64,000 nucleotides of DNA, taken from positions 65,187,703 to 65,251,702 of the forward strand of contig CAMGYJ010000002.1 in NCBI GenBank assembly GCA_946122785.1, in the 5' to 3' direction. Both the position numbers and the translations under genes were made by a program. Origin of the DNA: Linum tenue. Its lineage: Eukaryota; Streptophyta; Magnoliopsida; Malpighiales; Linaceae. Positions 30,797-40,828 of this stretch are shown one piece after another (position 1 is the stretch's first letter; the number at the start of each line of letters is the position of its first letter). The notes beneath the pieces were generated by a model. The model had not been told where the DNA came from, searched no databases, and saw only the letters and a list, made by a program, of their open reading frames with translations.

Positions 30797-32715
30797 GCGA
30801 AGTTACGCCGCTTTTGCTGGACGGGACAACTTCTAGGTGTTATCCTCAACGCGTGTTCTGCCACCCTTGGGTGAACGCCTGACATGTCCTTGGGAATCCA
30901 GGCGAACACCTTCTCTTGAATTTCTGGAGAAGTGAGATCAGGGAGTGTAGGGACGCCCGTGGCTCCGCGTTCGAGACTCGGACCGTCCCCCCCTCGGTGA
31001 GTGGAAATTCTTCATCCGGGTAAACTGGCATTGGGGAGGAAACCTCTTTGCGTGCATCAATTGTGATGACCGCCCTTTTTTCTTGAGAGAGGGCACAACT
31101 TTTTCGTGCTAGGGCCTGATCCCCACGTACACAACTAATCCCAGCTGGAGTGGGGAACTTCAGACGGAGATGGAATGTGAAGGGGACCGCTTGGACTTGA
31201 TGAAGGAAGGGTCGCCCGAGAATGAAGTTATATGCTGATGAACAGTAGATGACATGGAAGTTAACCACAGTCTCGGTGTCTTGGTCTCCACTTCCGACCT
31301 TCACGCGAAGTGGGAGGGTTCCAAGCACATGCACTTGGTTTCCCAAGAAACCAGTCAAGCATATCTCTACCAGTCTACACTAATTCGAGCGGTAGCCTAG
31401 GGAGAGGTAGGCGGGAAAGAAGAGTCTCCGAGCTCCCTCCATCTACAAGGATTCGCTTGGCTTCAAAATCTGCTATGATAGCCTTGATTACTAGAGGATC
31501 ATTGTGAGGATGCATCACCCCTTCCAGGTCCTTGGTGTCGAATGAAATGGTGGGTGATGCTGGCTCCGTCGAGGTAGATGCCACCATACTCTGGAAGGTC
31601 ACCGAGGACAACTGCGAACCACTGAGGCCTGCCCCGCCATGGATGACATCAACGATGCTAAGAACCCCGCTGCCTTGTGGAGCCTTCCCTCTGTCTGTGG
31701 GTGAAGGGTCTCTGGGTCGCTCCTCCGGTCGGTCTACGTACTTCTTGAGGTGTCCCTCTTGCACTAGGTCTTCGATGGAGTTCTTGAGCGTCCAACAACG
31801 TTCGGTGTCATGCTCGTACCCCCATGAAAATCACAATACTTGATTTTTCCTCTCTGGGGTTCTTTGGTTATGGGGTTTGGCCATGATATCATAAGCTTTT
31901 CTCCTGGATGATCTGGAGAATGGTTTTGTGGGGTTCTATGGGAGGAGTGAAGGTTCGATCGGTCCTGGGGGCCACGATTTCCTGGCGGGGTTCCCGAATG
32001 GACCCTCATACTGAACCGGATGGAAAGCTAGCGCGAGGGTGGTCCAGTGCTCGGTGTGCATCTACCCTCCTAGGTTGAGGACTCGCGCTTTCTCTTGGTG
32101 GGTGAAGGGTAATGGTTTTTCCTTGAGGGGCCTGCCTCCTGCAGTGCCTCGTCTAAGGCAATGTACTTGGAGACTCATTCCTTAAGGTCCATCATATTTC
32201 GGGGACGTCGTTTTATGAGTGATGCCTTGAGGAGGGAATTATTTGTCCCAAAGGTGAGAGCATGGGTCGCGTTCTCTGTGGTGAGGTTGGTGACCCCGAG
32301 AGCAATAGTGATGAATTGGGCGTAATATTCCGTGAGGGTCTCGTGCTCCCTCTGCTTCGTACTCATAAGGCGAGAGATGTCTACATTCGGCCTCTTTTGG
32401 GCGAAGAACTTGGGCCTAAAGAGAGTGGCGAACTACTCAAAATTGGTGATCAAGCAGTTGTGCAATTGGGTATACCACTGAAATGCCACCCCTCGGAGGG
32501 TGGTGGGGAAAAGCTTGCACATAGTGGCATCGGACGCTCCTACGAACGCCATTAGTATCTGGAAAGCGCTAAGGCGAGCTGAGCTTGCAAGTCTTCAAAT
32601 GAGGGTTGGGCGGTGGGCTCCTTGCCTTGATCGCTTTCGGCTTGGGGATGAGGGGAGTTTTGAGAATCCATTGCGAGTCGGATGTGAGTGTTGACGTTTC
32701 TTTAGAGCCTTACTT
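30797..32715 (-). pseudogene. gag and protease of the Tat element
   Basis: Minus-strand order: gag from about 32700, with in-frame stops and frame changes (ASDATMCKLFPTTLRGVA block, then MSTKQREHETLTEYYAQF and LKASLIKRRPRNMMDL), and a CCHC-like region (YCDFHGG...) near 31830. Protease comes next, with HNDPLVIKAIIADFEAKRIL, the active-site VDGGSSETL (about 31430) and VIYCSSAYNFILGRPFL. It ends in the protease-RT linker (RRCSPGFPRTCQAF frame and a QKRRNFA block near 30805), where element C begins. The wording of these blocks is Tat lineage. Confidence 0.75.
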
Positions 32716-32720
32716 CGGGG

Positions 32721-32737
32721 CCTCGCGATGGGCACCA
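32721..32737 (-). other. Primer-binding-site-like sequence of the Tat element
   Basis: The minus strand reads TGGTGCCCATCGCGAGG, a few bases after a CATCA end. It occupies the place of the TGGCGCC-type primer site found in Tat elements, with one mismatch in the first seven bases. Confidence 0.5.
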
Positions 32738-32742
32738 ATAAT

Positions 32743-33250
32743 TGATGTCGTGGTTGTCGCCAACGTCAGATTCCTTGCTACATGCACCGATAGAGGCTTC
32801 AAATCACCTTACACCGCAATCCTTGTTCGTGACGCCGACTCCCACTACATCCTGTAAAAGGTCCGATGGCCGATCTCGACGGGGACACCCTCCGACGCTC
32901 AAGTCAGAATCGAGTGATAATTTGAGGTGAAGAATGAAGTAAAAGACTTTGAGTAGGAGAGGAGGGCCTGAGCGAGCGATATCTCCGGTCGCTAATAGCA
33001 GCAGACTCTTTAAGGGGGCTTGCCAGGGCCTTTTTACATCCCTTTGCCGGAAGATTAGAGACACCTTTTATAGAGGACGTCCGGGGGACAACAGAGGATA
33101 CGAGGGGAGTGAACACCGAAGGCGGTGAGTGCCGTGGGCGACGAGACATGTGAGCGTCGTGGGCGGTGAACGTAGTGAGCATCGTCGACGATGAACGCCG
33201 AGTGTCGTGGGCAGCGAGGGTGGAGTGTGCTGAAGACTGTGGGCTTTGTG
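32743..33250 (-). repeat. 5' LTR end of the Tat element (upstream limit uncertain)
   Basis: The minus-strand LTR ends near 32743. A TATA box, TATAAAAGG, lies at 33072-33064, so transcription should begin near 33040. Four 25-bp units lie upstream of it. The left end of the LTR cannot be fixed because no second copy is present. Confidence 0.5.
33125..33223. repeat. Four tandem 25-bp units upstream of the Tat TATA box
   Basis: Units start at 33125, 33150, 33175 and 33200 and follow GTGAGCGTCGTGGGCGRTGAACG. Confidence 0.8.
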
Positions 33251-33950
33251 GTGACGTAATAAAAATATTTATTATATGGGGTCTATTAATAACCTTCCTA
33301 GAATTATTCTCAGGCCACGGAATTTGAAATGAGAAAATTCCAACCCATATTTTGCCTTTATATATTTTTTAGATTATTTCAGCGGCGCAGCTTTTGGGCC
33401 CAGGGAAGGAAATCGCCCACAAAAAGCAGGTGACTAAGATCCAAATTTGAATGACCCAACTAATCCACTGCAGTTGTTTGGGCCCAATGATTTCGAGTGG
33501 TTCATTCTCCACTATACATAAAGCGCATTGCAATCGAAAGAAGGATAGGGCTAATAACCGGTTACATGGATAAGGGTCGGCCGAACCATTAATCAGCATT
33601 TTGGTTTATGGTTAAATTGATAATCCATAAGGATATTAATGTTTTATTAGCACGTAGCATTTTTGCTATTATCAGTTCACCCGAGACCTTAAGTAGTTAG
33701 TAATAGATGGTTGTAGGTAAACGACTACTAATCTACTAACGCTCATGTTTAACCAAAACGACCATTTTCTCTTTCTTGTCTCGCCCCGACTCTATCAAAT
33801 TTCAAAAAACTACCAAATCACCCAAATTAATCTCGTTTGGAGGTTTACATGTGTTGCATAAAGAGCTAACTGCATTACTGACCTCGTATCTGGTATCATA
33901 CAACATGCCAAGTAATTATACAGAAGCCCACATGGTAGCCTTCAGGCAAT
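33251..33950. other. Interval without a recognised gene
   Basis: It is A/T-rich to mixed sequence, partly perhaps the upstream end of the Tat LTR. Open frames here are short and show no family resemblance. Confidence 0.5.
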
Positions 33951-33951
33951 G

Positions 33952-34329
33952 GGACTTTGTTCGAGCTCGTGTTGGACATTGCTTCGTGAATTTCTCTTTG
34001 GTTGATTGGTCATTTGCTTTGTGGATTTGCAAAATGAAAGTTTGGGTAAAACTTGAGTTTTGTAAAACCATAAATATATGAGGGTTTTGGGTTCATTATG
34101 GACTTGAAATTATCATTGTTTGTTTCATAGATTTTATGATGGACTTTGTTTGAGCTCGTGTTGGACATTGCTTCGTGGATTTCTCTTTGGTTAATGGGTC
34201 GTTTGCTTTGTGGATTTGCAAAATGAAATTTAGAGTAAAACTTGAGTTTTGCCATGAATATATGAGGGTTTTGGGTTCATTATGGACTTGAAAGTATCAT
34301 TGTTTGTTTCATAGATTTCATGATGGAAT
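33952..34329 (+). repeat. Tandem duplication, unit 189 bp, at the end of MITE-1
   Basis: GGACTTTGTT(C/T)GAGCTCGTGTT opens both copies (33952 and 34141). Each unit contains flanking sequence plus the first ~130 bp of MITE-1, so the duplication happened after the MITE inserted. Confidence 0.88.
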
Positions 34330-34428
34330 TGGTTAATTAGATTTGTATGTATGAAGTGAAATTTACCTTTATTGCCCTCATTGGTATGAGAAGAGAAATG
34401 AAATTTGAGGGGTAGTTTGGTATCAAAT

Positions 34429-36279
34429 TGTTGACACCTAAAATTAATTTGGGCTAAATTAAATGCCCGCGTTAATGAGTTGTGGCATTTAATTCGATGT
34501 GGCATGATAAAAAACGGCACCGTTTAGAGACAAGCAATGTCTCAAAAAGATTAAATGGTGTCGCGAAGCTCAAGTAAGCCCAACAGCACCGCGAGACTAG
34601 AAAATGACATCGCGTGAGTTATCAACGAAGCCGCGGTAGTGGTAAGCGATTTCGTTTAGTTAAAAGCAGTATCGAAGTGGGTAAGGGCTTGGCCCAAGAG
34701 CCGCCAAGTCCAACGAATTTGTTCAGGCCAAAACAACAACGTGAATTCAAAGTCGGCCATGATACCAAGAGGCCGCATTTTTCAGTTAAAACAATGTCGC
34801 GGAGTTAAAAGCAAACAGAGTTGTTTGGGGAAGAAAACAACGCAGAGTAGGCCAAACAACGTTGCTATGCTTGAAACGACGTTGTTTGGTGCTAAGCAAT
34901 GTCGTGGATCTTAGTGGCAAGATCAAAATAGACAACATAGTGGTATCGAGAAAATCAAGCCTGGTTGATTTTGGGATTTAATAAGGTCACAACTTTGGCG
35001 ACATCGAGAGTCAACAACGCGGAGTAGAAAATGACAGTGTTTAACATAAAACATTGTCATGGATAGAATTGCTTGACCACATCCGTCGACCAAGGCATGG
35101 TGGGCCACCGTTGCTTTGGACCCTCGCATTCTTGCAAGGTAAAAACAACACCGCGGTACTAGGAAATGACATTGTTTAGTTGAATGTAACATCATGGTTT
35201 CAAATGCGACCTTGCCTGCATTGTTTTGTCAAAATTAGGGTTGTGAGGTCAGCGAGGCTGAGGTGGCAAGTTTAACGGCGTAGCGAGGTGAGCGATGTCG
35301 TGAACCCAACAATGTTGTGGTACTTAAAACGACATTGTTTAGTCAAAACAATGTTACAAAAATTTTAACAATGTCGCAGAGTAGGAAAGCGATGTTGTTT
35401 GGCCCAAAGCAGCATCTCGAGTTCAATGAAGTTGATGAGCTGGGATGGAGTTGTGGAAACATGGCCGTGGGACTTGTTCGAGCAGGGTCAATAGCACCAC
35501 CGCGGAATTCAAACAACTTTGATTGGAAGTTCATGACCCTGCGAGGCCAATGGTGTTGTGAATATCATTGAACGATATTGTTCCAAATTGAGGACAAACT
35601 TGGCCACATCCGGTGCATGTTTGCCCTTGATAATTTGAGCAGGTCAAGTCCAACGAGATCCAAGGCAGCGAAATGGGTTTGTTTGCCACAACAATGACGA
35701 AAAAAGGAGGCTCGCATTGGGGAAGTTGAGCGTTGGACATGTTTGTTTGGAGTATGAACCGTTGTGGGGAGGTATATGATTTGGCTCGGTGTCGTTTTGC
35801 TTATGCCATGATTCCACATAGCTGAGCGGTTTTCGCAGGCACGTGAGTATCACACAACAAGGTGGAAGTTTACAACATGGGAGACAAAGACGCTGCGACT
35901 ACGGAGAGAAGATTAGGGTATAAACATCGAGATGAGAGAGAAGATCGGGATGGCAAAATCAAATCACAAACTGCACCATCGTAGACTTATCTTTTTCTCT
36001 ATAGTTCGTAGAACTGCTCTGTCAAAGATCTTCTTTGCAAAGTCGTAGATTGTAGACATAGTCGTAGTCAGGAAGCTCTCCATAGGAACCTCCATAGGAG
36101 TAGAGGTAACATAACTTAGAAATCCTCCTTGTTTGGTTTCTCGTTATTCGTCGAACACCCTCGTTCGAACATTGTTTGGAGAGGAGTGAACCGAGTAACG
36201 ATCGTTTGATATCTGATCTGTATTCTTGTTTGCCTTGAGAACATAACACATTAAACACGCGAGTTTCCACAACGAAACA
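34429..36279 (+). repeat. Solo LTR (1851 bp) with 5-bp target duplication CAAAT
   Basis: It starts TGTTGACACCTAAAATT and ends ACGAAACA. CAAAT flanks it exactly at 34424-34428 and 36280-36284, and the flanks join into continuous MITE-1 sequence. There is no interior, so LTR-LTR recombination removed the rest. The start resembles LTRs of large Tat/Ogre-type elements. The first 1.1 kb carries a degenerate repeat. Confidence 0.85.
34511..35400. repeat. Degenerate inverted motif ACGACATTGTTT / AAACAATGTCGC in the solo LTR
   Basis: Versions occur near 34512, 34606, 34645, 34790, 34874, 34900, 35030, 35055, 35165, 35328, 35345, 35368 and 35388. Forward and reverse versions alternate (for example 35328 with 35345), so many short hairpins are possible. 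Confidence 0.65.
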
Positions 36280-36409
36280 CAAATGATGGACTTCAAAGCC
36301 CATTATAATTCCCAGCTAGAGTTGTGGAACTTTCGAGACCGCGGGGTCCACGAATTCGGACCCTTAGAGTTTGTGGAACCCACGAATTTGTTGCTCCTAA
36401 ATACATTAA

Positions 36410-37876
36410 CGGGTTGTTTGGATGCATCATTTTGGTTATGTGGCATTCGTTGGATGGATCAATCTGATGAGTCAATCTGTTCCAATTGCCTCAAAATGGG
36501 ACAATTGGGCCAAATTGGCTCATTTGGCAGTCAAAAAATAAAATGAAGCAATTTGGGTCGGGGAAATGGTAATTGCCTCGTAAGGGTTCAATTCAGAAAA
36601 CCTGGGTGGGTGGAGGAAATATAGATTGACGCGTTTTTAACCCACTTTTTCCAATAAGCTGCTTTTCCCTTCCTCTCTCTTCAGTTTTCATCGAGACCGG
36701 ACCCTTCAACTTCTCTTTCTTCTCTTTCCCATTTCTCTCTGGTAGATGACATGCAACATCGAGAACAAAATCGTCGGTCTTGTATCTCCCCTTTCTGTAG
36801 ACTTTCGATCTAGCTTCGACGATGAGATCCAAAATCGTCGGTCTTGTCTCTCCTCTTTTTTGTAGACTTTTCGATCTAGCTTCGACGACGAGATCCAAAT
36901 CGGCCCAGGTAGGTTGATCTTTGGGCATCAATCCTTACTCCTCTTTATCAGCAGATTCCTTCTTCTTCAATGGATCTTGCTTCTTTTGATTTCTCAATTT
37001 GTATTTCGGATCGGTGCAACAGTTTCCATCGACAAGTTGATTTCTCCGTTCTCTATGGCGAGTTAAAGGCTTATTCTTCTTCTTACCGGGATATCTAACT
37101 GATCTCCGTTCTAAACTCTGTCCGTCTCTACTAAAACTTCAAAAGCAGCGGCGGAATGGGGACTGTACTCAAGACCATGAAAGCTAAAACCCCTCTTTTT
37201 TCTGTTTCAATTTTGTTTTTCTTGGAGCATGAATCCCTTTTACAATTGTCAATTTTGTTTGTGGGATTATGAACGCAAGAAGCAGTTGCATGTGAGTAGG
37301 TATGGTGAACTCTAAAGGCATGATTTATAGATGAATGCACTCACCAGAAAGAAACCCAGAAACAAAGATGAAAAACTTACAGCAAAACAGAACAAGAAGC
37401 TTGCAAAAGACAAAGGTAAATTGGTATTTTCTCAAAATGACTTAGTCGCATTTCTCCATCTCACAACCCATTCCAAACTGAACATTCTAGGCATATTTCC
37501 TCACCAGATTGACTCATTTTTTAAATGAGTCTTTTGATCCAAATTGCCTCGATTTGAGAATGATCCATCCAAACGACCCCTTCATTATTTTGTTATGTGG
37601 CATTTCAGTTTGGAATGTGGTAATTGGTCTAATTATCTTGTTTGGATAAAACATTCAATATTGTGGTATTTCATCACTTAAAGAAGGGATGAAGTGAAAA
37701 AATAAGTTGAGAGATGAGTTATTTGAAATAACTAGGTTGTGAGTAGGTATTTCAAATAACTCACAATGAGTTATTTCAATTGTCTCGTGGACAAAATACC
37801 ACATTCTATTCTATTTTTGTCGCACGGGTTATTTCGTCTGAAATAGCTCACCAAAATACTGCATCTAAACAACTCA
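36410..37876 (+). mobile_element. MITE-2: Tourist-like element with TAA target duplication and extra internal sequence
   Basis: TAA at 36407-36409 and 37877-37879 flanks ends that are imperfect inverted repeats (GGGTTGTTTGGATGCA versus GAGTTGTTTAGATGCA). A third related terminus (AAGGGGTCGTTTGGATGGATCATT, minus strand) lies at about 37581, so another related element is probably nested at about 36411-37581. Sequence between them looks like captured genic DNA. Confidence 0.6.
36763..36898 (+). repeat. Two copies of a 64-bp unit inside MITE-2
   Basis: AAAATCGTCGGTCTTGT...GATCTAGCTTCGACGA recurs with a 64-bp offset (36767 and 36831). Confidence 0.8.
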
Positions 37877-38034
37877 TAAGCAAACAATGGATTTTTTACA
37901 AAGTCCATGATGGATCCAAATCCATTAAGCAAACAATCCCTAGATTTCATCGAGAACCAATTGATGCGTGGTTTGAATTCTTCTCTCAAGCGTATATTTG
38001 AATGTTGTTTTAGTTCACCCGGACCAACCCGTAA

Positions 38035-38777
38035 GACCATCTCCAATGCAAGGGTCAGAATTCCAAAGTTCCAAAAATATTGACTCCAATGATAGGACTA
38101 GAGTTCCAAAATGCTAGATTTGGCCAAAATTTTGGCCAAATTTGGAACGCAAAAAGACAAGAAGAGCCAAATTCCGGTGGTCTCATTTCTCCTTGCCGAG
38201 CTACTCGTTTCACTTGTTCTGTGGGCTGCACACGTTGCGTGGGCACCATTTCTCCTGCGCGCGTTGTGGCCACGCTGCCCATTCAAATGGTGTCTTGGCC
38301 CTCCAATTAATACAAACGCAACCCAAGTTCAATTAAACAATAATTATTAATAGCATTTGTATTAGTGTTTGGTTTTATTCATTGTTAACCTTGATTGGTT
38401 ATTAGGGTTTTGCTTTGTATTATTGGTATAATTATACTAGTTAGTAAATACCCTGTTTGTTATGTTATATGTAAGATAATACGTACTTTATGCGTATAAT
38501 GATGTCATATTTAATGAAAAAAAAATATGCTCAAATTAAACAAAATTTTATCAAAATGTTAGTTTTAATGAATTATTACTATCTATATATAAAAAAATAA
38601 TAAATTATACAAATAAATTGATTAAATCTACATTAAAATAGATTAAGAGAAAATGTGCAAATTGATAAATTTGGCATTCTAGTCTTCCCCATTGGAGCAC
38701 AACCACTTTTTGTGGTGCTAGAATGTGAAATCTGGCCCCAAAATTTGACATTCTTGTATTTTGCATTGGAGATGGTC
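38035..38777 (+). mobile_element. MITE-4: element with inverted ends GACCATCTCCAATGCAA
   Basis: GACCATCTCCAATGCAA starts at 38035 and its exact reverse complement ends at 38777. The flanks TAA (left) and TGA (right) could be a decayed 3-bp duplication. No transposase is encoded. Confidence 0.75.
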
Positions 38778-39031
38778 TGATCAACTGCACTCGTAGATTT
38801 TTGTGTCTTATCACTAAATCTGGGTTCTTTATTATCCAGACCGTAAATATAAACCAGTTGATTATTAAGACCTAAAACCGACCCACTCGACCCCACCGCA
38901 CACTGCTAATTAGATATGCCTAGTCTATCAATTTACGTTTGTCATTACTCATTGAAAAAATAAAAACCACTAACTAGCCATTTACTGTACAAGCAGAAAT
39001 CTTTTGCTGTACATACAGACACAATTTACTG

Positions 39032-39292
39032 TTACAACTCGGATGAGGCTCGGGTCTGGGCAGGTGTAGGAGAACACTGGTTGGTTTCTGATGGGCCTGT
39101 TCTCTTTGAACTACTGATGGAACTGCTGGTTCGTTGGATGCTTTGGTTGATGTGAGTTGGTCTACTTGAGGCTTCGTTGCATTCCAACATATGTGGACCC
39201 GCATTGGTTACACGGAGACTAGATGAGCCCAGCTTTGGGTCTTGGTGCTGGGAATGGTACTTGAGAGGACTGGGGTGACAGAGAGAAATCAT
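39032..39292 (-). CDS. Unrecognised 86-codon open frame
   Basis: The product (MISLCHPSPLKYHSQHQDPK...RASSEL) is rich in Ser, Thr, Pro and His without hydrophobic segments. I do not recognise it. It could be a C-terminal exon of a broken gene or a chance frame. It lies between MITE-4 and element D, with no promoter evidence. Confidence 0.2.
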   Translation of the reverse strand: MISLCHPSPLKYHSQHQDPKLGSSSLRVTNAGPHMLECNEASSRPTHINQSIQRTSSSISSSKRTGPSETNQCSPTPAQTRASSEL

Positions 39293-39439
39293 GAGTGCCT
39301 AAGATATTTTCCCCGTTTGCTTGGTGGTCACAAGGCCACGTAGTCTTTAATCTTTGTCCACTCAACTCAACTACCCTGTCTCAGTTCTCTATGTCTGCCC
39401 ACACATCTTTTAGAGAAACTACCCCGTCTCAGTTCTCTA

Positions 39440-40828
39440 TGGGGCGACAAAACTGCAAGTGCACAATGTCGTACAAGTAATAAAGTGTAAGTAATATTAT
39501 CGTTCTCTAGGGGGATTGGTGAAATTTAATAATTAACATATTTAGTTCGAGAAACCATAGAAATTGCAATGGTTGTAATCAAATGATGAGTTGCAGAAAT
39601 ACGTAAATTAACAAACTCGATAAATCAACTATTTTGGAGAAATTGATATTGGAGAGTTCCGGGGAAAACACAAGATTTTACTATTTTACCTAAGTAAATT
39701 TAATTACCCTTGTCAATCAATTTAATCCATATTTCTACAGTCGGAATACCTCTAAATTGATAGCTATCTCCATCGAGAATTACCACGTACTAACTAATTA
39801 AGATAATTTCTGCTATCGTAGTTAACTGAATTAATTAATTGGCCTTAAGAACAATATCCCTAAAATGACTGCATAACTCCATATTTAATCCACTATCGCT
39901 TCAATAGGCAATTATGTCGTGTGAAATGTGTTCGATCGGTTACTAGGTTTTCACTATCGTTATCAACCTAGAAAACTACAAATCATTGTGAAGGTGGCCA
40001 ATCAACACAAAGCGTTAAACAATTTCACACGATAGAAAATGGAGGAAAAACAAATCGTGATTAAAAGATCGAGGCTAGATAATGAAATCCATAAGTTTCC
40101 CCCAGAAATTGGGGATTAGTTCATGATGAAAAGAAAGAACATAAACATGATAATGTTCAACATCACAACTAATTACCTATACAAAGGAGTGGAGAAAGTA
40201 CTAAGTATTGAAGTTCATCCCAACTTACAAGAGTCTTCCTTTCTTCAAAATGCTCAACTCCAAAGTGTGTCAAATTGAGTCTCTCCTTTTATTTTTCTCT
40301 CCAAAATCTGTCTCCAAAAGTGTCTACTAAGCTCCCCCTCTTGTTGTATTTTTCTGCCCCTTTTAAACTCAATTTCTGCAGATTTTTCTCCCACAAAACA
40401 AGGCACTTTCAGCTCCCATTTCCAAGAGAAAGCTGCTGCCAGCTTAAGTCTCTTTCTTTGCAATAAATTCTTGCATCATTTTCTCTATTGGTGAGCCACC
40501 AAATCCATGTGCTCACTTCAAGAAAGCTGATCCAATCCCAATAATTTCTGAGGGTTGCTGAAAGTTGAAGGAAGATTCCAACCAACAATAATTCGATCTG
40601 GGTCTTTATCGGTTTTGCGTCTTGCTGGACGTTTGCCACTGCACGTCTGCACTTTGCCACTGCACCTGCATTCGTCCACTGCACTTTGTTTGTTCACAAT
40701 CTTAGCTTCAATCTGCGTTAAATCGATGCATGTCTTGGTAATGACACTAGGGTCATTCCATGGTCAATATGAACTAATTTAGAGCAATTTAAACACATAC
40801 ATACATAAGGACCAATCGTTTATTCACA
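39440..40828 (-). repeat. 3' LTR of element D (1389 bp)
   Basis: The minus strand starts TGTGAATAAACGATTGG and ends TTTTGTCGCCCCA. It aligns with 46074-47455 end to end apart from scattered substitutions and small indels. It includes three ~20-bp CCACTGCA units at 40635-40690. Confidence 0.85.

Larger units (their letters stand above)
19328..33250 (-). mobile_element. Tat-lineage Ty3/gypsy element, split by element C
   Basis: The 5' part (LTR end, PBS-like site, gag, protease) lies at about 33250-30797 and the 3' part (RNase H, integrase, antisense ORF) at 22360-19328, all in minus-strand orientation. Element C sits between them. RT is missing, so the split was accompanied by deletion. No 3' LTR remains, because the element is cut at 19328 by element B sequence. 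An antisense ORF after integrase is typical of the Tat/Retand group. Confidence 0.75.
34196..37940 (+). mobile_element. MITE-1: Tourist-like (PIF/Harbinger) MITE, split by a solo LTR and a second MITE
   Basis: Its three pieces (34196-34428, 36280-36409, 37877-37940) together match the intact 440-bp MITE at 49098-49537 in reverse orientation: GGGTCGTTTGCTTTGTGGATTTG at the left, ATGGACTTCAAAGCCCAT in the middle, and GGATCCAAATCCATTAAGCA near the right end at CCC 37940. The expected 3-bp TSD at the outer ends is not intact. Confidence 0.75.

Noticed and set aside
33776..34081. 101-codon plus-strand open frame
   Set aside because: It runs across the 189-bp duplication and into MITE-1; half of it is transposon-derived and it has no family resemblance.
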